64,000 nucleotides of DNA from Porphyrobacter sp. TH134 (lineage in GTDB: Bacteria > Pseudomonadota > Alphaproteobacteria > Sphingomonadales > Sphingomonadaceae). Each line of letters opens with the position of its first letter. Positions within the stretch are counted from its first letter, which is position 1. The position numbers and the translations under genes were made by a program. The notes under the pieces are model-generated. The model was not told the origin of the DNA and searched no databases. It worked only from the letters and a program-made list of their open reading frames with translations. The stretch lies in contig NZ_PKRO01000008.1 of NCBI RefSeq assembly GCF_002855495.1, positions 46,340 to 110,339 of the forward strand. The letters are read 5' to 3'. Shown in pieces: positions 32,461-41,616 of this stretch.

Positions 32461-33693
32461 ATGACGCAATTGTTCCGGGCCGAGGTTTTCCAGCAGAAGA
32501 AAGATCGTCTTTCCGGCAGCGTTTCGATTGCGGTGCCACTGGCATGGCAAGTGATCGGGCTGCTGATTTTCGGCAGTCTGGCCGTTGCCATCACCTTCCT
32601 GTCGCTCGCCACCTATTCGCGCGTGGAGACCGTCACGGGCGCGATTGTGCCCGACAAGGGCATTGCCGCCATCATTCCAACCCGTCCCGGCACGATTGAC
32701 GAGATTATGGTCAATGATGGCGAACAGGTGGCCAAAGGGACAACGCTGGTTGCGATCCGCGCCGAAGAAGACAGCGCCTCGGGCCTGTCAGCGGCTGCCC
32801 TCACGGAACAGGCCATCGCGCAGCAGGACGCGAGCCTTCTGGCGCAGCAAGCAGCCGCCGCCCGCGTGGCGGCCGCCCAGCAAGGCCAGCTGCTGACCCA
32901 AGCCAGCGGCCTGCGCGCCGAAATCGAGCAACTGCAATCCCAGATTGTCCTGCAACAAAGCCTTGTCGCCTCGGCCCGGTCCGATCTTGAAAAGGCACAA
33001 GGCGTCGCCGAGCGCGGGTTCATCAGCCGTGCCGATCTTCAGGCGCGCGAGGATACCTTGCTGTCTCGCCAGCAGCAATTGTCGCAATTGCAGCAGTCGC
33101 TCACCGCGCGCCGCGCGACCTTGTCGCAATTGTCGAGCAATGCGGCGAGCATCAGTGCGCAGGCCCAAAGCGAAACCGCCAACATCGCCGCCGCCCGCGC
33201 GCAAGTCGCCCAGCAGGCTGCCGGTAACGCCGGTGCGCGATCCTACGCGCTGACAGCGCCGCTGGCTGGCACCGTCACCGCGCTAACGATGCGCAGCGGC
33301 CAGCGGGTCGGCGCGCAAACCCAGATCATGGCGATCATTCCCAGCAACGCCAGGCTGCGCGCCGAATTGCTGGTGCCCACCCAGGCGATCGGCTTCGTCA
33401 AACGCGGGCAAGAGGTGCGCCTCGCGATCGATGCCTTCCCCTATCAGCGGTTCGGCACGATCAAGGGCACCATCATCACGGTCGCCAGCAGCCCGGTCAG
33501 CCAGACCTTGCCCAATGGCTCGGTGGTATCGGCCTATCCGGTGGTCGTCGATATTGCCGATCCGCGGATCATCGCGTTCGGGCGCACGGAACGACTGGTG
33601 CCGGGCATGACCCTGACCGCCCGCATCATCACCGAAAAGCAGTCCCTGATCGAATGGCTGTTCGAACCCCTCTTTGCTGTACGGAAGCGCTGA
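32461..33693 (+). CDS. HlyD-family membrane-fusion (periplasmic adaptor) protein
   Basis: A 410-residue type I secretion adaptor. ATG 32461 (MTQLFRAEVFQQKKDRLSG) matches the usual short cytoplasmic start and follows AGGAGG at 12 bases; ATG 32428 is an alternative. One membrane segment (about 25-50), a lipoyl half (IPTRPGTIDEIMVNDGEQVAKG), a long Gln/Ala-rich coiled coil (about 105-245) and the returning lipoyl and barrel parts (ALTAPLAGTVTALTMRSGQR). It links the ABC exporter to an outer-membrane TolC-type channel, which is not encoded here. Its stop is 1 bp before the exporter start. Adaptors of this kind serve colicin V and other double-glycine peptides. Confidence 0.92.
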   Translation: MTQLFRAEVFQQKKDRLSGSVSIAVPLAWQVIGLLIFGSLAVAITFLSLATYSRVETVTGAIVPDKGIAAIIPTRPGTIDEIMVNDGEQVAKGTTLVAIRAEEDSASGLSAAALTEQAIAQQDASLLAQQAAAARVAAAQQGQLLTQASGLRAEIEQLQSQIVLQQSLVASARSDLEKAQGVAERGFISRADLQAREDTLLSRQQQLSQLQQSLTARRATLSQLSSNAASISAQAQSETANIAAARAQVAQQAAGNAGARSYALTAPLAGTVTALTMRSGQRVGAQTQIMAIIPSNARLRAELLVPTQAIGFVKRGQEVRLAIDAFPYQRFGTIKGTIITVASSPVSQTLPNGSVVSAYPVVVDIADPRIIAFGRTERLVPGMTLTARIITEKQSLIEWLFEPLFAVRKR

Positions 33694-33694
33694 C

Positions 33695-35827
33695 ATGGAG
33701 CTTGATCTCGGCTTTCTGACCCGCAGCCGCGTCCGTTTGATCCGCCAGACCGAAATGGCCGAATGTGGCCTCGCAAGCCTGACGATGGTCGCCAATTACC
33801 ACGGGCTCGACATCGATCTGGCCACGATGCGCCGCCGCTATTCGCCATCGATGCGGGGGGCGCCGCTTCGGGCGTTGATCAATCTGGCCGATCAGATCGG
33901 GCTGACCCCGCGCGCGGTCAAGCTGCCGCTGGAGGAGCTGGGCAATCTGCACATGCCCGCCGTGCTGCACTGGGATCTCAATCACTATGTCGTGATCGAG
34001 GCAGTGAAGAACGGTAAGGCGCTGATCCATAATCCGGACGGGCGGTCAACCTGGATGCCGCTGGCCGAGGTCTCCGACCATTTCACCGGTGTCGCGCTGG
34101 AACTGCGGCGGAGCAATGACTTCACCGCGCAATCGCTGCGCGAACGGCTGCGCATCTCGCAATTGTGGCAGAGCATGACCGGCCTCAAGCGCGCACTGGC
34201 GCAGGTGCTGCTTTTGAGCCTGGTGTTGCAGGCCTTCGTGCTCGCCAGCCCTTATTACATGCAAGTCGCCATCGATAATGCGCTGCCCGCGCTCGACAAT
34301 GATTTGCTGACAGTGCTGGCCTTGGGCTTTGGCCTGTTCACGCTCATCAATGTGGTGGCCAGCCTGCTGCGCTCTTTCGTGCTGATGAATGCCGGGGCCA
34401 GTGTGGGCTTTGCCCTGGCCACCAATGTCGCCCGGCGCATGTTCCGGCTGCCGATCGAATGGTTCGAAAAGCGCCACACGGGCGATATTCTGTCGCGATT
34501 TCAGTCGATCGCGCCGATCCAGAACCTGCTGACCCAGGGCGCCGTTGCGGCACTGGTGGACGGCGTGATGGCGATCTTCACGCTGGCGGTGATGTTCTAT
34601 TACAGCGCCTTGCTGGCCATGGTCGCGCTGATCGCCTTTGCCCTTTACGCCGCAGCCCGGTTCATCAGCTTCTCGTTCCAGCGCGAGGCCGAGGAAGCGA
34701 CCATCATCACCGGGGGCAAGGAACAATCGACCCTGATCGAGACCCTGCGCGGCATGGTGACCTTGCGGCTGTTCGGGCGCGAGACGCTGCGCCATGCCTT
34801 CTGGCAGACCCGCCTGACGGATTCGGTCAACGCCGATGTCCGCCTGTCGCGGATCGGTATCTGGCAATCGAGCGCCAACATGCTGATCTTCGGGCTCGAA
34901 AACATCATCACCATCTGGCTGGCCATCGGTTTCGTGATCGATGGAGCCGGCTTCAGCATCGGCATGGTGTTTGCCTACATGGCCTACAAGAACCAGTTCA
35001 TCACGAAATCGGCGGCGCTGATCGATCAGACGATCGGGTTCAAGATGCTCGGGCTGCATCTGGATCGCTTGTCCGACATTGCCTTGTCCGAAGAGGATCG
35101 CAGCTTCACCACCGCTCCTGATGCGGCGACCGATCTGGTCGGCAAGATCGAACTGCGCGACATTCACTATCGCTATTCCTCCAGCGATCCGTTTGTCCTG
35201 CAAGGGGTCAATCTGGTGATCGAGGCGGGCGAGCATGTCGCGATCACCGGGCCATCGGGCGGCGGGAAGTCGACCTTGCTGAAGATCATGCTGGGCCTGG
35301 CTGAACCCCACAGCGGCGACGTGCTGATCGACGGTATCCCGCTGCACCGGTTCGGCTACAAAAGCTTCCACCGCCAGATTGCGGCGGTGTTGCAGGAAGA
35401 TAGCCTGTTTGCCGGGTCGCTGACCGACAACATCGCCCTGTTCGACGAAAGCGTCGACATGCAGCTGGTGGTTGCAGCCGCCGCTGCCGCTTCGATCCAT
35501 GAAGACATCATGCGCATGCCGATGCAGTACGAATCCCTGATCGGCGACATGGGATCGACCCTTTCCGGCGGGCAGAAGCAGCGCGTGCTGCTGGCCCGCG
35601 CGCTGTATCGCAGGCCCAAAATCCTGCTGATGGACGAAGGCACCGCGCATCTTGATGCAGGCCATGAAGCAGCGGTCAACAGCGCGATCGCGCAGATGGG
35701 CATTACCCGGATCGTGATCGCCCACCGCAAGGAAACGATTGCCGCCGCCGACCGGGTTCTGATCATGCAGGACGGGCGGTTGGCCGATGCGTCTGCGGGC
35801 TTGGAGCCACCTCCGCAGGCAGGCTGA
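33695..35827 (+). CDS. Peptidase-containing ABC exporter (C39 family, CvaB-like)
   Basis: A 710-residue bacteriocin exporter. The N-terminal C39 peptidase (1-135) has the oxyanion Gln18, Cys24 in EMAECGLASL, His97 in NHYVVIEA and Asp115 in HNPDG, so it should cut double-glycine leaders. Six membrane segments (about 165-430) follow, then the ATPase with Walker A GPSGGGKST (about 519), LSGGQKQRVLLARAL and Walker B ILLMDEGTAHLD (about 640). The DEGTAHLD text is typical of CvaB/RaxB-type exporters. It acts in the inner membrane with the adjacent HlyD adaptor and should process and export the five precursor peptides encoded within 4 kb upstream. The start is 1 bp after the adaptor stop. Confidence 0.95.
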   Translation: MELDLGFLTRSRVRLIRQTEMAECGLASLTMVANYHGLDIDLATMRRRYSPSMRGAPLRALINLADQIGLTPRAVKLPLEELGNLHMPAVLHWDLNHYVVIEAVKNGKALIHNPDGRSTWMPLAEVSDHFTGVALELRRSNDFTAQSLRERLRISQLWQSMTGLKRALAQVLLLSLVLQAFVLASPYYMQVAIDNALPALDNDLLTVLALGFGLFTLINVVASLLRSFVLMNAGASVGFALATNVARRMFRLPIEWFEKRHTGDILSRFQSIAPIQNLLTQGAVAALVDGVMAIFTLAVMFYYSALLAMVALIAFALYAAARFISFSFQREAEEATIITGGKEQSTLIETLRGMVTLRLFGRETLRHAFWQTRLTDSVNADVRLSRIGIWQSSANMLIFGLENIITIWLAIGFVIDGAGFSIGMVFAYMAYKNQFITKSAALIDQTIGFKMLGLHLDRLSDIALSEEDRSFTTAPDAATDLVGKIELRDIHYRYSSSDPFVLQGVNLVIEAGEHVAITGPSGGGKSTLLKIMLGLAEPHSGDVLIDGIPLHRFGYKSFHRQIAAVLQEDSLFAGSLTDNIALFDESVDMQLVVAAAAAASIHEDIMRMPMQYESLIGDMGSTLSGGQKQRVLLARALYRRPKILLMDEGTAHLDAGHEAAVNSAIAQMGITRIVIAHRKETIAAADRVLIMQDGRLADASAGLEPPPQAG

Positions 35828-35929
35828 TACCCGGCCCGCAGCCACAACCGGGCACACGCTTGCAGTGGCAAGATCCCCGTTCATCGGCTATCATCGCGCA
35901 TGGGTGACGGGCGGGCTTCAGACAGACAT

Positions 35930-36451
35930 ATGGATGTATCAATCCGGATTGCGACCAGCGATGATGTGCCCGCGATGGCGCGGTTGATCGAGCGGTCGGT
36001 GGCTGATTTGCAGCGCGACTTTCTGTCACCGGCCGAAATCGCCGCCAGCCGCGTGTTCATGAGCATCGATAGCCAATTGCTGCGCGACCAGACCTATTTC
36101 TGCGCGGTGGCTGATGGCCAGATTGCCGGGTGCGGCGGGTGGAGCTGGCGCCGCACGTTGTTTGGCGGCGATGGCGCAGGCGAACTCATCAACCCTGAAC
36201 CGCTTGATCCGCTGACCGAACCGGCCCGGATCAGAGCGATGTACACAGACCCCGCCTTCGTCCGGCGCGGCGTAGGCCTGGCGATCATCACCGCCGCCGA
36301 AGCAGCAGCCCGCGCCGCCGGGTTTCGCGAAACCGAGTTGATGAGCACTCTGGCCGGAGAGCCGCTTTATCGCCGCTGCGGCTATCACGCTGCCGGCCCG
36401 CGGGTGTATCACGCCGATGTACCGCTGATCCCGATGCGCAAGCGGCTGTAG
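35930..36451 (+). CDS. GNAT-family N-acetyltransferase
   Basis: A 173-residue GNAT protein. The acetyl-CoA motif A is visible as MYTDPAFVRRGVGLAIITAA, and motif B as LAGEPLYRRCGY near the end. ATG 35930 (MDVSIRIATSDD) gives the normal GNAT start; ATG 35900 would add ten residues. Neither has a good ribosome-binding site. The acceptor substrate cannot be read from the sequence. It lies 102 bp downstream of the peptide exporter on the same strand, but its link to that locus is uncertain; acetylation of a peptide or self-protection is only a possibility. It converges with the next TonB receptor gene. Confidence 0.85.
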   Translation: MDVSIRIATSDDVPAMARLIERSVADLQRDFLSPAEIAASRVFMSIDSQLLRDQTYFCAVADGQIAGCGGWSWRRTLFGGDGAGELINPEPLDPLTEPARIRAMYTDPAFVRRGVGLAIITAAEAAARAAGFRETELMSTLAGEPLYRRCGYHAAGPRVYHADVPLIPMRKRL

Positions 36452-36465
36452 CGCGCCCGGGAATC

Positions 36466-36500
36466 AAAAGCGCGGGGCCAGCCAGATGCCGACCCCGCGC
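36466..36500 (-). terminator. Terminator between the GNAT and TonB receptor genes
   Basis: GCGCGGGG and CCCCGCGC form an 8-bp stem around a 15-base loop. On the minus strand it is followed by TTTTGATT, so it ends the receptor transcript. Confidence 0.75.
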
Positions 36501-36516
36501 GTTGAAAGATTGCGGA

Positions 36517-39267
36517 TCAGAAGCTTGCGGTAACCCGCGCGTACCAGAACCCGCCCATCCAGCCGATCGGGGAACCATCGTTGTAGATCGACCCGTTGGC
36601 CGCCCCGCCCGTTCCGGCGAAAATGTTGCGGGTCTCACGCTCGGGGAAGGTGTCGAACAGGTTCTGTGCCCCCACCGCAACGCGGTACTTTTCCGCGAAG
36701 GTCAGGCCCACCTCGATGTCGAAGCTCGCCTGCGCATCGAACTTCTTGGCAAACGGCACCGGATACAGTGCCTGCGCCTCGGCCAGCGTATCGATGCCGC
36801 CAGCATTCGGCGTTGCGCCGATGCCCGTGGTGATCGGATCGAAGAAGCTGGTGAAGCTGCCGTAGTAATTCACCCGTGCGACGGCACCGACCATCCCTTG
36901 CGTGTAGGTGGTCGAAAGCACCGCGCGCCAGGCCGGGTTCGATTCCTCGATATTTCCGACGCGCACATCGTCCACCGGCTGGAAGTTCGACAGGACGCGC
37001 CCGCTCGCCAGCGTGCCGTTGATAACCTTGCGGTCGGTGACCTTGGTTGCGTTGTAATTGACCGCAAGACTCGAATTGAACCGCCCGAGCCCAGTGTCGG
37101 CCTCATGCGAGACAACCACGTCGAAGCCCTGCGTGCGGGTATCGAAGGCATTGGTGAAGTACCGCACCGAGCCCAATTCGGCCGCTTCGGCCACCCCCTG
37201 CGAAAGCAGGAATTGCGCATCCGTCGACCCGTTGGGGTTGATGGCGTTGGGGTTGATCGCGCCCGAGATGCCGATCCGGTCGGTGACCTTGATGTTGTAA
37301 TAATCGATTGTGACATTGAACCCGCCGCCCGGCTGGATCACCACCCCGCCCGAGAAGCTGAGCGATTTTTCCGGTGTCAGCGATTCGGCAAGATAGAACT
37401 GGCCGATTTCGCTATCAGGACGCGCCACCAGCGTGCCGAGCGGCGTGGTCGAACCGAAGGGGAAACCGGTGGTCAGGTTCTGCGTGAACTGCTGGCCCGG
37501 CGTCGGCGCGCGGAAGCCGGTCGAGGCTGTGCCGCGCACCGCGATCGCTTCGGCAATCTCCCAGCGGGCCGAGATCTTGCCATTGAAGGTGTCGCCAAAG
37601 TCGTCGAAATAATCATACCGCGCCGCAATCCCCACATCGAGCCCGGCGACCGGCGTCGCTTCGAAATCGATGTAGCCCGAATAGTTGTTGCGACCGCCTT
37701 CGATGACCGACGCAGGTCCGAAGCCTTGGAAGCCGTTGGAACCCGGCAGGGCAACCTGCGTGCGCACGAAGGTCGGGGCTGAAGCACCGGGGGTTGAACA
37801 CGCCACAGGAGCGCCCGCCAGCGTGCACTGGAACAGGCGCTGCGAGGCGTAGGGACCAATCTGCCACGAAGGCGTATCGCCCAGACCGACCTCGAACGCC
37901 TCACGCCGCACTTCAACGCCCCAGGCGATGAACAAGGGTTCGGCAAAGCCGATCTCGGCCTCGGTATTGAAGTCGCCGTTGAAGTTGAATTCGCGCTGGA
38001 CGAACTTGCCCATGTAGAAATCGGTCGGCGTGTTGGGGCCTAGCGAGGCATTGATCGTGTCGCTCATGAAATAGCGGACCTGATTGACGCCGTACATCAA
38101 GGAAAAGTCGTAATTGATGCCTGAAACATCGCCCTTCAGACCGCCGACGATGCCGATGTCTTCGTTGGTCTGTTCAAAGAAGGGGATGAAGCCGTTGGCC
38201 AGTTCGGGAAAGCGGCTGTCGTTGAAAATGTCGAAGGTCGCCCCGTTGAGATCCCATTGCGGGCGTCCCTGCGCGTCGAAACCGATTTGGGTGAGGTAAT
38301 TGATGGGCACGGCGCGGCCGGTGGAGTTCGTGCCGGGGCGGCCGGGGATCGGCAGGTGCGTCACCGAACGGGGCGAGCGGTAATTGAAGTCGTTGCCCTG
38401 CCGCTGATAACCGTAATTGGCAAAGGCATAGAAGATCGTGTCGCCGGCCGGAATTTCGGTGTTGATGGTGGCGCGGTAGGCGCGGTTTTCGGGCCCGCCG
38501 AGGCGGTTGCCGGTCGGCCGGTCCGGCGTGATCCCCAGCGCCAGAAGCGGCGCGATCGCCGGGCGCTCGACCGAACGGTCGAAGACATTCTGATCAATGA
38601 ACTCGAAGGTCGTGTTGAAGAAGCCGCCATCGTCACCAAGCTCGGTGCCGTAAAATGCGGTCAGCTGCGTGTCCTCACCGTCACCGGCATAGGACTGGCC
38701 ATAGCGCGCGGTGACTTCGTAGCCGGTGTCGCGGCGCAGGCCGATATTGATCACGCCGGCAATTGCGTCCGACCCGTATTGCGCGGCCGCCCCATCGCGC
38801 AGCACTTCGACCCGGCCAACAGCGGCGCTGGAGATCTGCGAAAGGTCTGCGCCCTGTGCACCGGCATTCAGCGCGCCGCCCTGAAGCTGCACCAAGGCCG
38901 AGCGGTGCACGCGCTTCCCGTTGAGAAGCACGAGAATCTGGTCAGACGGCAGGCCGCGCAACGTCGGCGGGCGGATGAAGGCCGAGGCGTCACCGAGCAG
39001 GTTGCGCTGCTGGTTGAAGGAGGGGACAAGGGTTTGCAGGATGGTCTGCAATTGCGGGGCGGGCTGCGCGCGGAAATCGTCTGCCGAGAACACATCGACC
39101 GGCGCGGAGCTTTCCAGCACGGTGCGATCCGTCCGGCGGGTTCCGGTTACGACAATCGATTGGCCTGGTTCGGTCACTTCGGCATCAGGATCGGACATTT
39201 CATCCTGTGCGAGAACGGGCGACACAGGCAAAGCAAGTGATGCAAAAAGAAGGTGACGAAGTCGCAT
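36517..39267 (-). CDS. TonB-dependent outer-membrane receptor, substrate unknown
   Basis: A 916-residue receptor. ATG 39267 gives a clean signal peptide (MRLRHLLFASLALPVSPVLA); an upstream ATG would add 21 non-signal residues. TonB box-like SIVVTGTRR near residue 38, then the plug with ILVLLNGKRVHRSALV and GSDAIAGVINIGLRRD, then the barrel ending in WYARVTASF. It is of the general TonB receptor type seen for siderophores, peptides and aromatic compounds rather than the large sugar type. A long AT-rich promoter region lies upstream and it is divergent from the TauE permease. Nothing in the sequence fixes the ligand. Confidence 0.9.
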   Translation of the reverse strand: MRLRHLLFASLALPVSPVLAQDEMSDPDAEVTEPGQSIVVTGTRRTDRTVLESSAPVDVFSADDFRAQPAPQLQTILQTLVPSFNQQRNLLGDASAFIRPPTLRGLPSDQILVLLNGKRVHRSALVQLQGGALNAGAQGADLSQISSAAVGRVEVLRDGAAAQYGSDAIAGVINIGLRRDTGYEVTARYGQSYAGDGEDTQLTAFYGTELGDDGGFFNTTFEFIDQNVFDRSVERPAIAPLLALGITPDRPTGNRLGGPENRAYRATINTEIPAGDTIFYAFANYGYQRQGNDFNYRSPRSVTHLPIPGRPGTNSTGRAVPINYLTQIGFDAQGRPQWDLNGATFDIFNDSRFPELANGFIPFFEQTNEDIGIVGGLKGDVSGINYDFSLMYGVNQVRYFMSDTINASLGPNTPTDFYMGKFVQREFNFNGDFNTEAEIGFAEPLFIAWGVEVRREAFEVGLGDTPSWQIGPYASQRLFQCTLAGAPVACSTPGASAPTFVRTQVALPGSNGFQGFGPASVIEGGRNNYSGYIDFEATPVAGLDVGIAARYDYFDDFGDTFNGKISARWEIAEAIAVRGTASTGFRAPTPGQQFTQNLTTGFPFGSTTPLGTLVARPDSEIGQFYLAESLTPEKSLSFSGGVVIQPGGGFNVTIDYYNIKVTDRIGISGAINPNAINPNGSTDAQFLLSQGVAEAAELGSVRYFTNAFDTRTQGFDVVVSHEADTGLGRFNSSLAVNYNATKVTDRKVINGTLASGRVLSNFQPVDDVRVGNIEESNPAWRAVLSTTYTQGMVGAVARVNYYGSFTSFFDPITTGIGATPNAGGIDTLAEAQALYPVPFAKKFDAQASFDIEVGLTFAEKYRVAVGAQNLFDTFPERETRNIFAGTGGAANGSIYNDGSPIGWMGGFWYARVTASF

Positions 39268-39558
39268 GGAGGGCCCCTTGTTGTTGTTATTGCACTGCAA
39301 CATTAACATGGCCGCGACATCAATTCGCAATAAATATCTGATACTATGGTGGTTAAATGACGTAGTTTTTCCGAAAGTTGCGCGTAAACCACCAAGTAAT
39401 TAACGTTTGTTAGAATTTTTCGAGCATTTATTGCTTATAAAACGAATATAGTTTCAAATTATAAAGCGTTTCTGTCTTTATGTAACATCACACGCTTGTG
39501 CAGCGCAACAAACCGCTTGGATAATCGAGCGGCAGGCCTATCACTTCGCTGCGTGAGC
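39268..39558. other. AT-rich divergent promoter region
   Basis: This 291-bp gap is markedly richer in A and T than the rest of the window (for example TTTATTGCTTATAAAACG near 39425). It contains no supported gene and no strong hairpin. It should hold the promoters of the divergent TonB receptor and the permease; no specific operator could be recognised. Confidence 0.6.
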
Positions 39559-40371
39559 ATGTTGTCCTCGTTATATATCGCGATCCCGGCCTTGTTGGCC
39601 GCTGGCGCCGCTGCTGGCTTCGCAGGCGGACTGTTTGGCATTGGCGGCGGCTTTGTCGTTGTGCCTGCGCTGATCTTTCTGTTGCCCCTGGTTGGAGTCG
39701 TGCCCGAAGAGATCGCCCACGTGGCAGTCGGCACTTCGCTTGCTTCGATTATCTTCACCTCGCTGCGATCCACCCAAAGCCATGCCAAACGCGGCGCAGT
39801 CGATTTCCAGTTGCTGCGCGATTGGGCGATCTGGGTGGTGCTGGGCACGGCTGTCGGCACGATGGTGGCGGGGATGATATCGAGCCGGCAGCTCTCCCTG
39901 ATCTTCGGCGCCGGAGTGATGGGTTTTGCCGTCTATTTCCTGTTGCCCGCGCGCAAAGGCGCGCCGCTGTTTGCCGGACTGCCGACGGGCTTGCCGCGCG
40001 CCGGCATCGCCAGCGCGCTTGGCGTGTTTTCAACCTTGCTCGGCATTGGCGGCGGCACGGTGACGACCGTGACGATGACCGTCTGCGGCGCGCCGATCCA
40101 CCGGGCGATCGGCACGGCGGCCGGGATGGGCGCAATTATCGCTTTGCCTTCGACCATCGGCTTCATGATTATCGGCTTTGGCGAGCCGGGTATCGGCTGG
40201 GGATCGCTGGGCTATGTCAACTTGCCCGCCGCGGCCGCCCTGATTGCCACATCGGTTCTGTTCGCGCCGTTCGGCGTCGCGGCCGCACACTATCTGCCCA
40301 GCAACATCCTGCGCGCCTGTTTCGGACTTTATCTCGCCGTGATCGGGGTCATCATGATCACCCGGTTCTGA
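39559..40371 (+). CDS. TauE/SafE-family (DUF81) sulfite/organic-anion permease
   Basis: A 270-residue integral membrane protein with about eight hydrophobic segments in two repeats. The repeated signature GLFGIGGGFVVVPAL (near 25) and LLGIGGGTVTTVTMT (near 165) is characteristic of TauE/SafE transporters, which export or import sulfite, sulfoacetate or other small anions. ATG 39559 follows no clear ribosome-binding site; the frame is open further upstream. It lies 32 bp before the Tat-exported aminotransferase on the same strand and is probably co-transcribed with it, which hints at an amino or sulfonated substrate. The transported compound is unknown. Confidence 0.85.
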   Translation: MLSSLYIAIPALLAAGAAAGFAGGLFGIGGGFVVVPALIFLLPLVGVVPEEIAHVAVGTSLASIIFTSLRSTQSHAKRGAVDFQLLRDWAIWVVLGTAVGTMVAGMISSRQLSLIFGAGVMGFAVYFLLPARKGAPLFAGLPTGLPRAGIASALGVFSTLLGIGGGTVTTVTMTVCGAPIHRAIGTAAGMGAIIALPSTIGFMIIGFGEPGIGWGSLGYVNLPAAAALIATSVLFAPFGVAAAHYLPSNILRACFGLYLAVIGVIMITRF

Positions 40372-40403
40372 CGCCTTCCACACGTAACCAGAGGACGAGC
40401 CCT

Positions 40404-41534
40404 ATGTTTACCAACCGCCGATCATTTCTAGCCGGAGCCGGTGTAGCCACCGGATTGAGCGCCCTTCCCCTTCACAGCCTGAGCGCTGCAACCACTGCGG
40501 CTGCGGTTGAGCCTGATTTCGGGCCGAAGATCGGCCAGGCCCTGCTGAGCCGTAACGAAAATCCCTATGGCCCGGCTCCCAGCGCGCTGCGCGCCATCAG
40601 CGAAACGGCCAAGATGGGCTGCTATTACAATGATCGCGGCCATGCCAAGCTGACGGCGATGATTGCCGAGCGCAATGGCGTGACCCCTGCGCAGGTGGTC
40701 ATCGGTGAAGGTTCGACCGAAGTGCTGTGCGCCGCCGCGCTGGCATGGGGACGCAAGGGATCGATCCTTGCCCCTGCCCTGTTCTGGGATACCACAGTCC
40801 AATACGCCGAACGCCAGGGCATCAAGGCAGTGCGGGTGCCGCTGATGGATGATATGAGCGTCAACCTGCCCGGCATGGCCGCCGCGCTGGATGACAGCGT
40901 GGCGATGGTCCACATCTGCAATCCCAACAACCCCACCGGCATGCTGATCCCGCCGGCCGAACTCAAGGCCTTCATCGCTCAGGTCTCGCCCAAGGCGACG
41001 GTGCTGGTGGACGAGGCTTACAATGAACTTACCGACCGGCCCGACGACAACTCGACCATCGATCTGGTCAAGGCAGGCGCCGACGTGATCGTGTGCCGCA
41101 CCTTCTCGAAGATCTATGGCATGGCTGGCTTGCGCGTCGGCTATGCCATCGCCAGCGAGGAGAATGCTGGGAAGATCCGGTCGCACCAGATGAGCTTTGG
41201 CGGCAATCTGGGCGGGCTGGCGGCAGCCATTGCCAGCTATAACGACACGCCCTTTCTCGACCAGTCGCGCGCTGCAGTGCTGGAAGCGCGTGAGATGATT
41301 ACGGGCGCCGTGGCCAAGGCGGGGCTGACGGCGCTGCCTTCACAGACCAATTTCGTGTTCGTGAAGGTGCCCGATGCCAATGCCCTGCGTGATGCGATGG
41401 CCGCTTCGGGTATTTCGATCCGCGGGGCCTATGGCAGCCTCAACGGGTTTTCGCGGGTCAGCACCGGCAAGATGGAAGATGTCGCGCGCTACGCTGCTGC
41501 CCTGCCTGAACTGTCAGCCAAGCTGTGGGGATAG
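40404..41534 (+). CDS. Tat-exported HisC-like PLP aminotransferase
   Basis: A 376-residue class I/II aminotransferase close to histidinol-phosphate aminotransferases. The N-terminus has a twin-arginine signal (TNRRSFLAGAGVATGL, then SLSAATT), so the folded PLP enzyme is probably exported to the periplasm; HisC itself is cytoplasmic. SRNENPYGPAP, CNPNNPTGML, VDEAYNELTD and the PLP lysine in TFSKIYGMAGLRVGYA are all intact. ATG 40404 follows GAGGA at about 9 bases; the frame runs upstream through the permease gene. A periplasmic transaminase needs its amino donor there. The permease and TonB receptor next to it could serve the same compound. Substrate unknown. Confidence 0.88.
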   Translation: MFTNRRSFLAGAGVATGLSALPLHSLSAATTAAAVEPDFGPKIGQALLSRNENPYGPAPSALRAISETAKMGCYYNDRGHAKLTAMIAERNGVTPAQVVIGEGSTEVLCAAALAWGRKGSILAPALFWDTTVQYAERQGIKAVRVPLMDDMSVNLPGMAAALDDSVAMVHICNPNNPTGMLIPPAELKAFIAQVSPKATVLVDEAYNELTDRPDDNSTIDLVKAGADVIVCRTFSKIYGMAGLRVGYAIASEENAGKIRSHQMSFGGNLGGLAAAIASYNDTPFLDQSRAAVLEAREMITGAVAKAGLTALPSQTNFVFVKVPDANALRDAMAASGISIRGAYGSLNGFSRVSTGKMEDVARYAAALPELSAKLWG

Positions 41535-41546
41535 GCCGGCGCTGCT

Positions 41547-41580
41547 CTGGCGGGACGCAGCACCGCTGCGTGCCCGCCAG
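41547..41580 (+). terminator. GC-rich hairpin after the aminotransferase
   Basis: CTGGCGGG..CGCAG pairs with CTGCG..CCCGCCAG between the convergent aminotransferase and drug-exporter genes. There is no T-run, so it may stop or protect transcripts but is not a standard terminator. Confidence 0.5.
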
Positions 41581-41616
41581 ACGCGCATCCGCACCCCTGC
41601 CGCGCCCTTGATGGGG

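Noticed and set aside
39822..40403. N-terminal 194 codons of the long frame that contains the aminotransferase
   Set aside because: This part overlaps the TauE/SafE gene in another frame and lacks any domain; the aminotransferase has its own ribosome-binding site and Tat leader at 40404.
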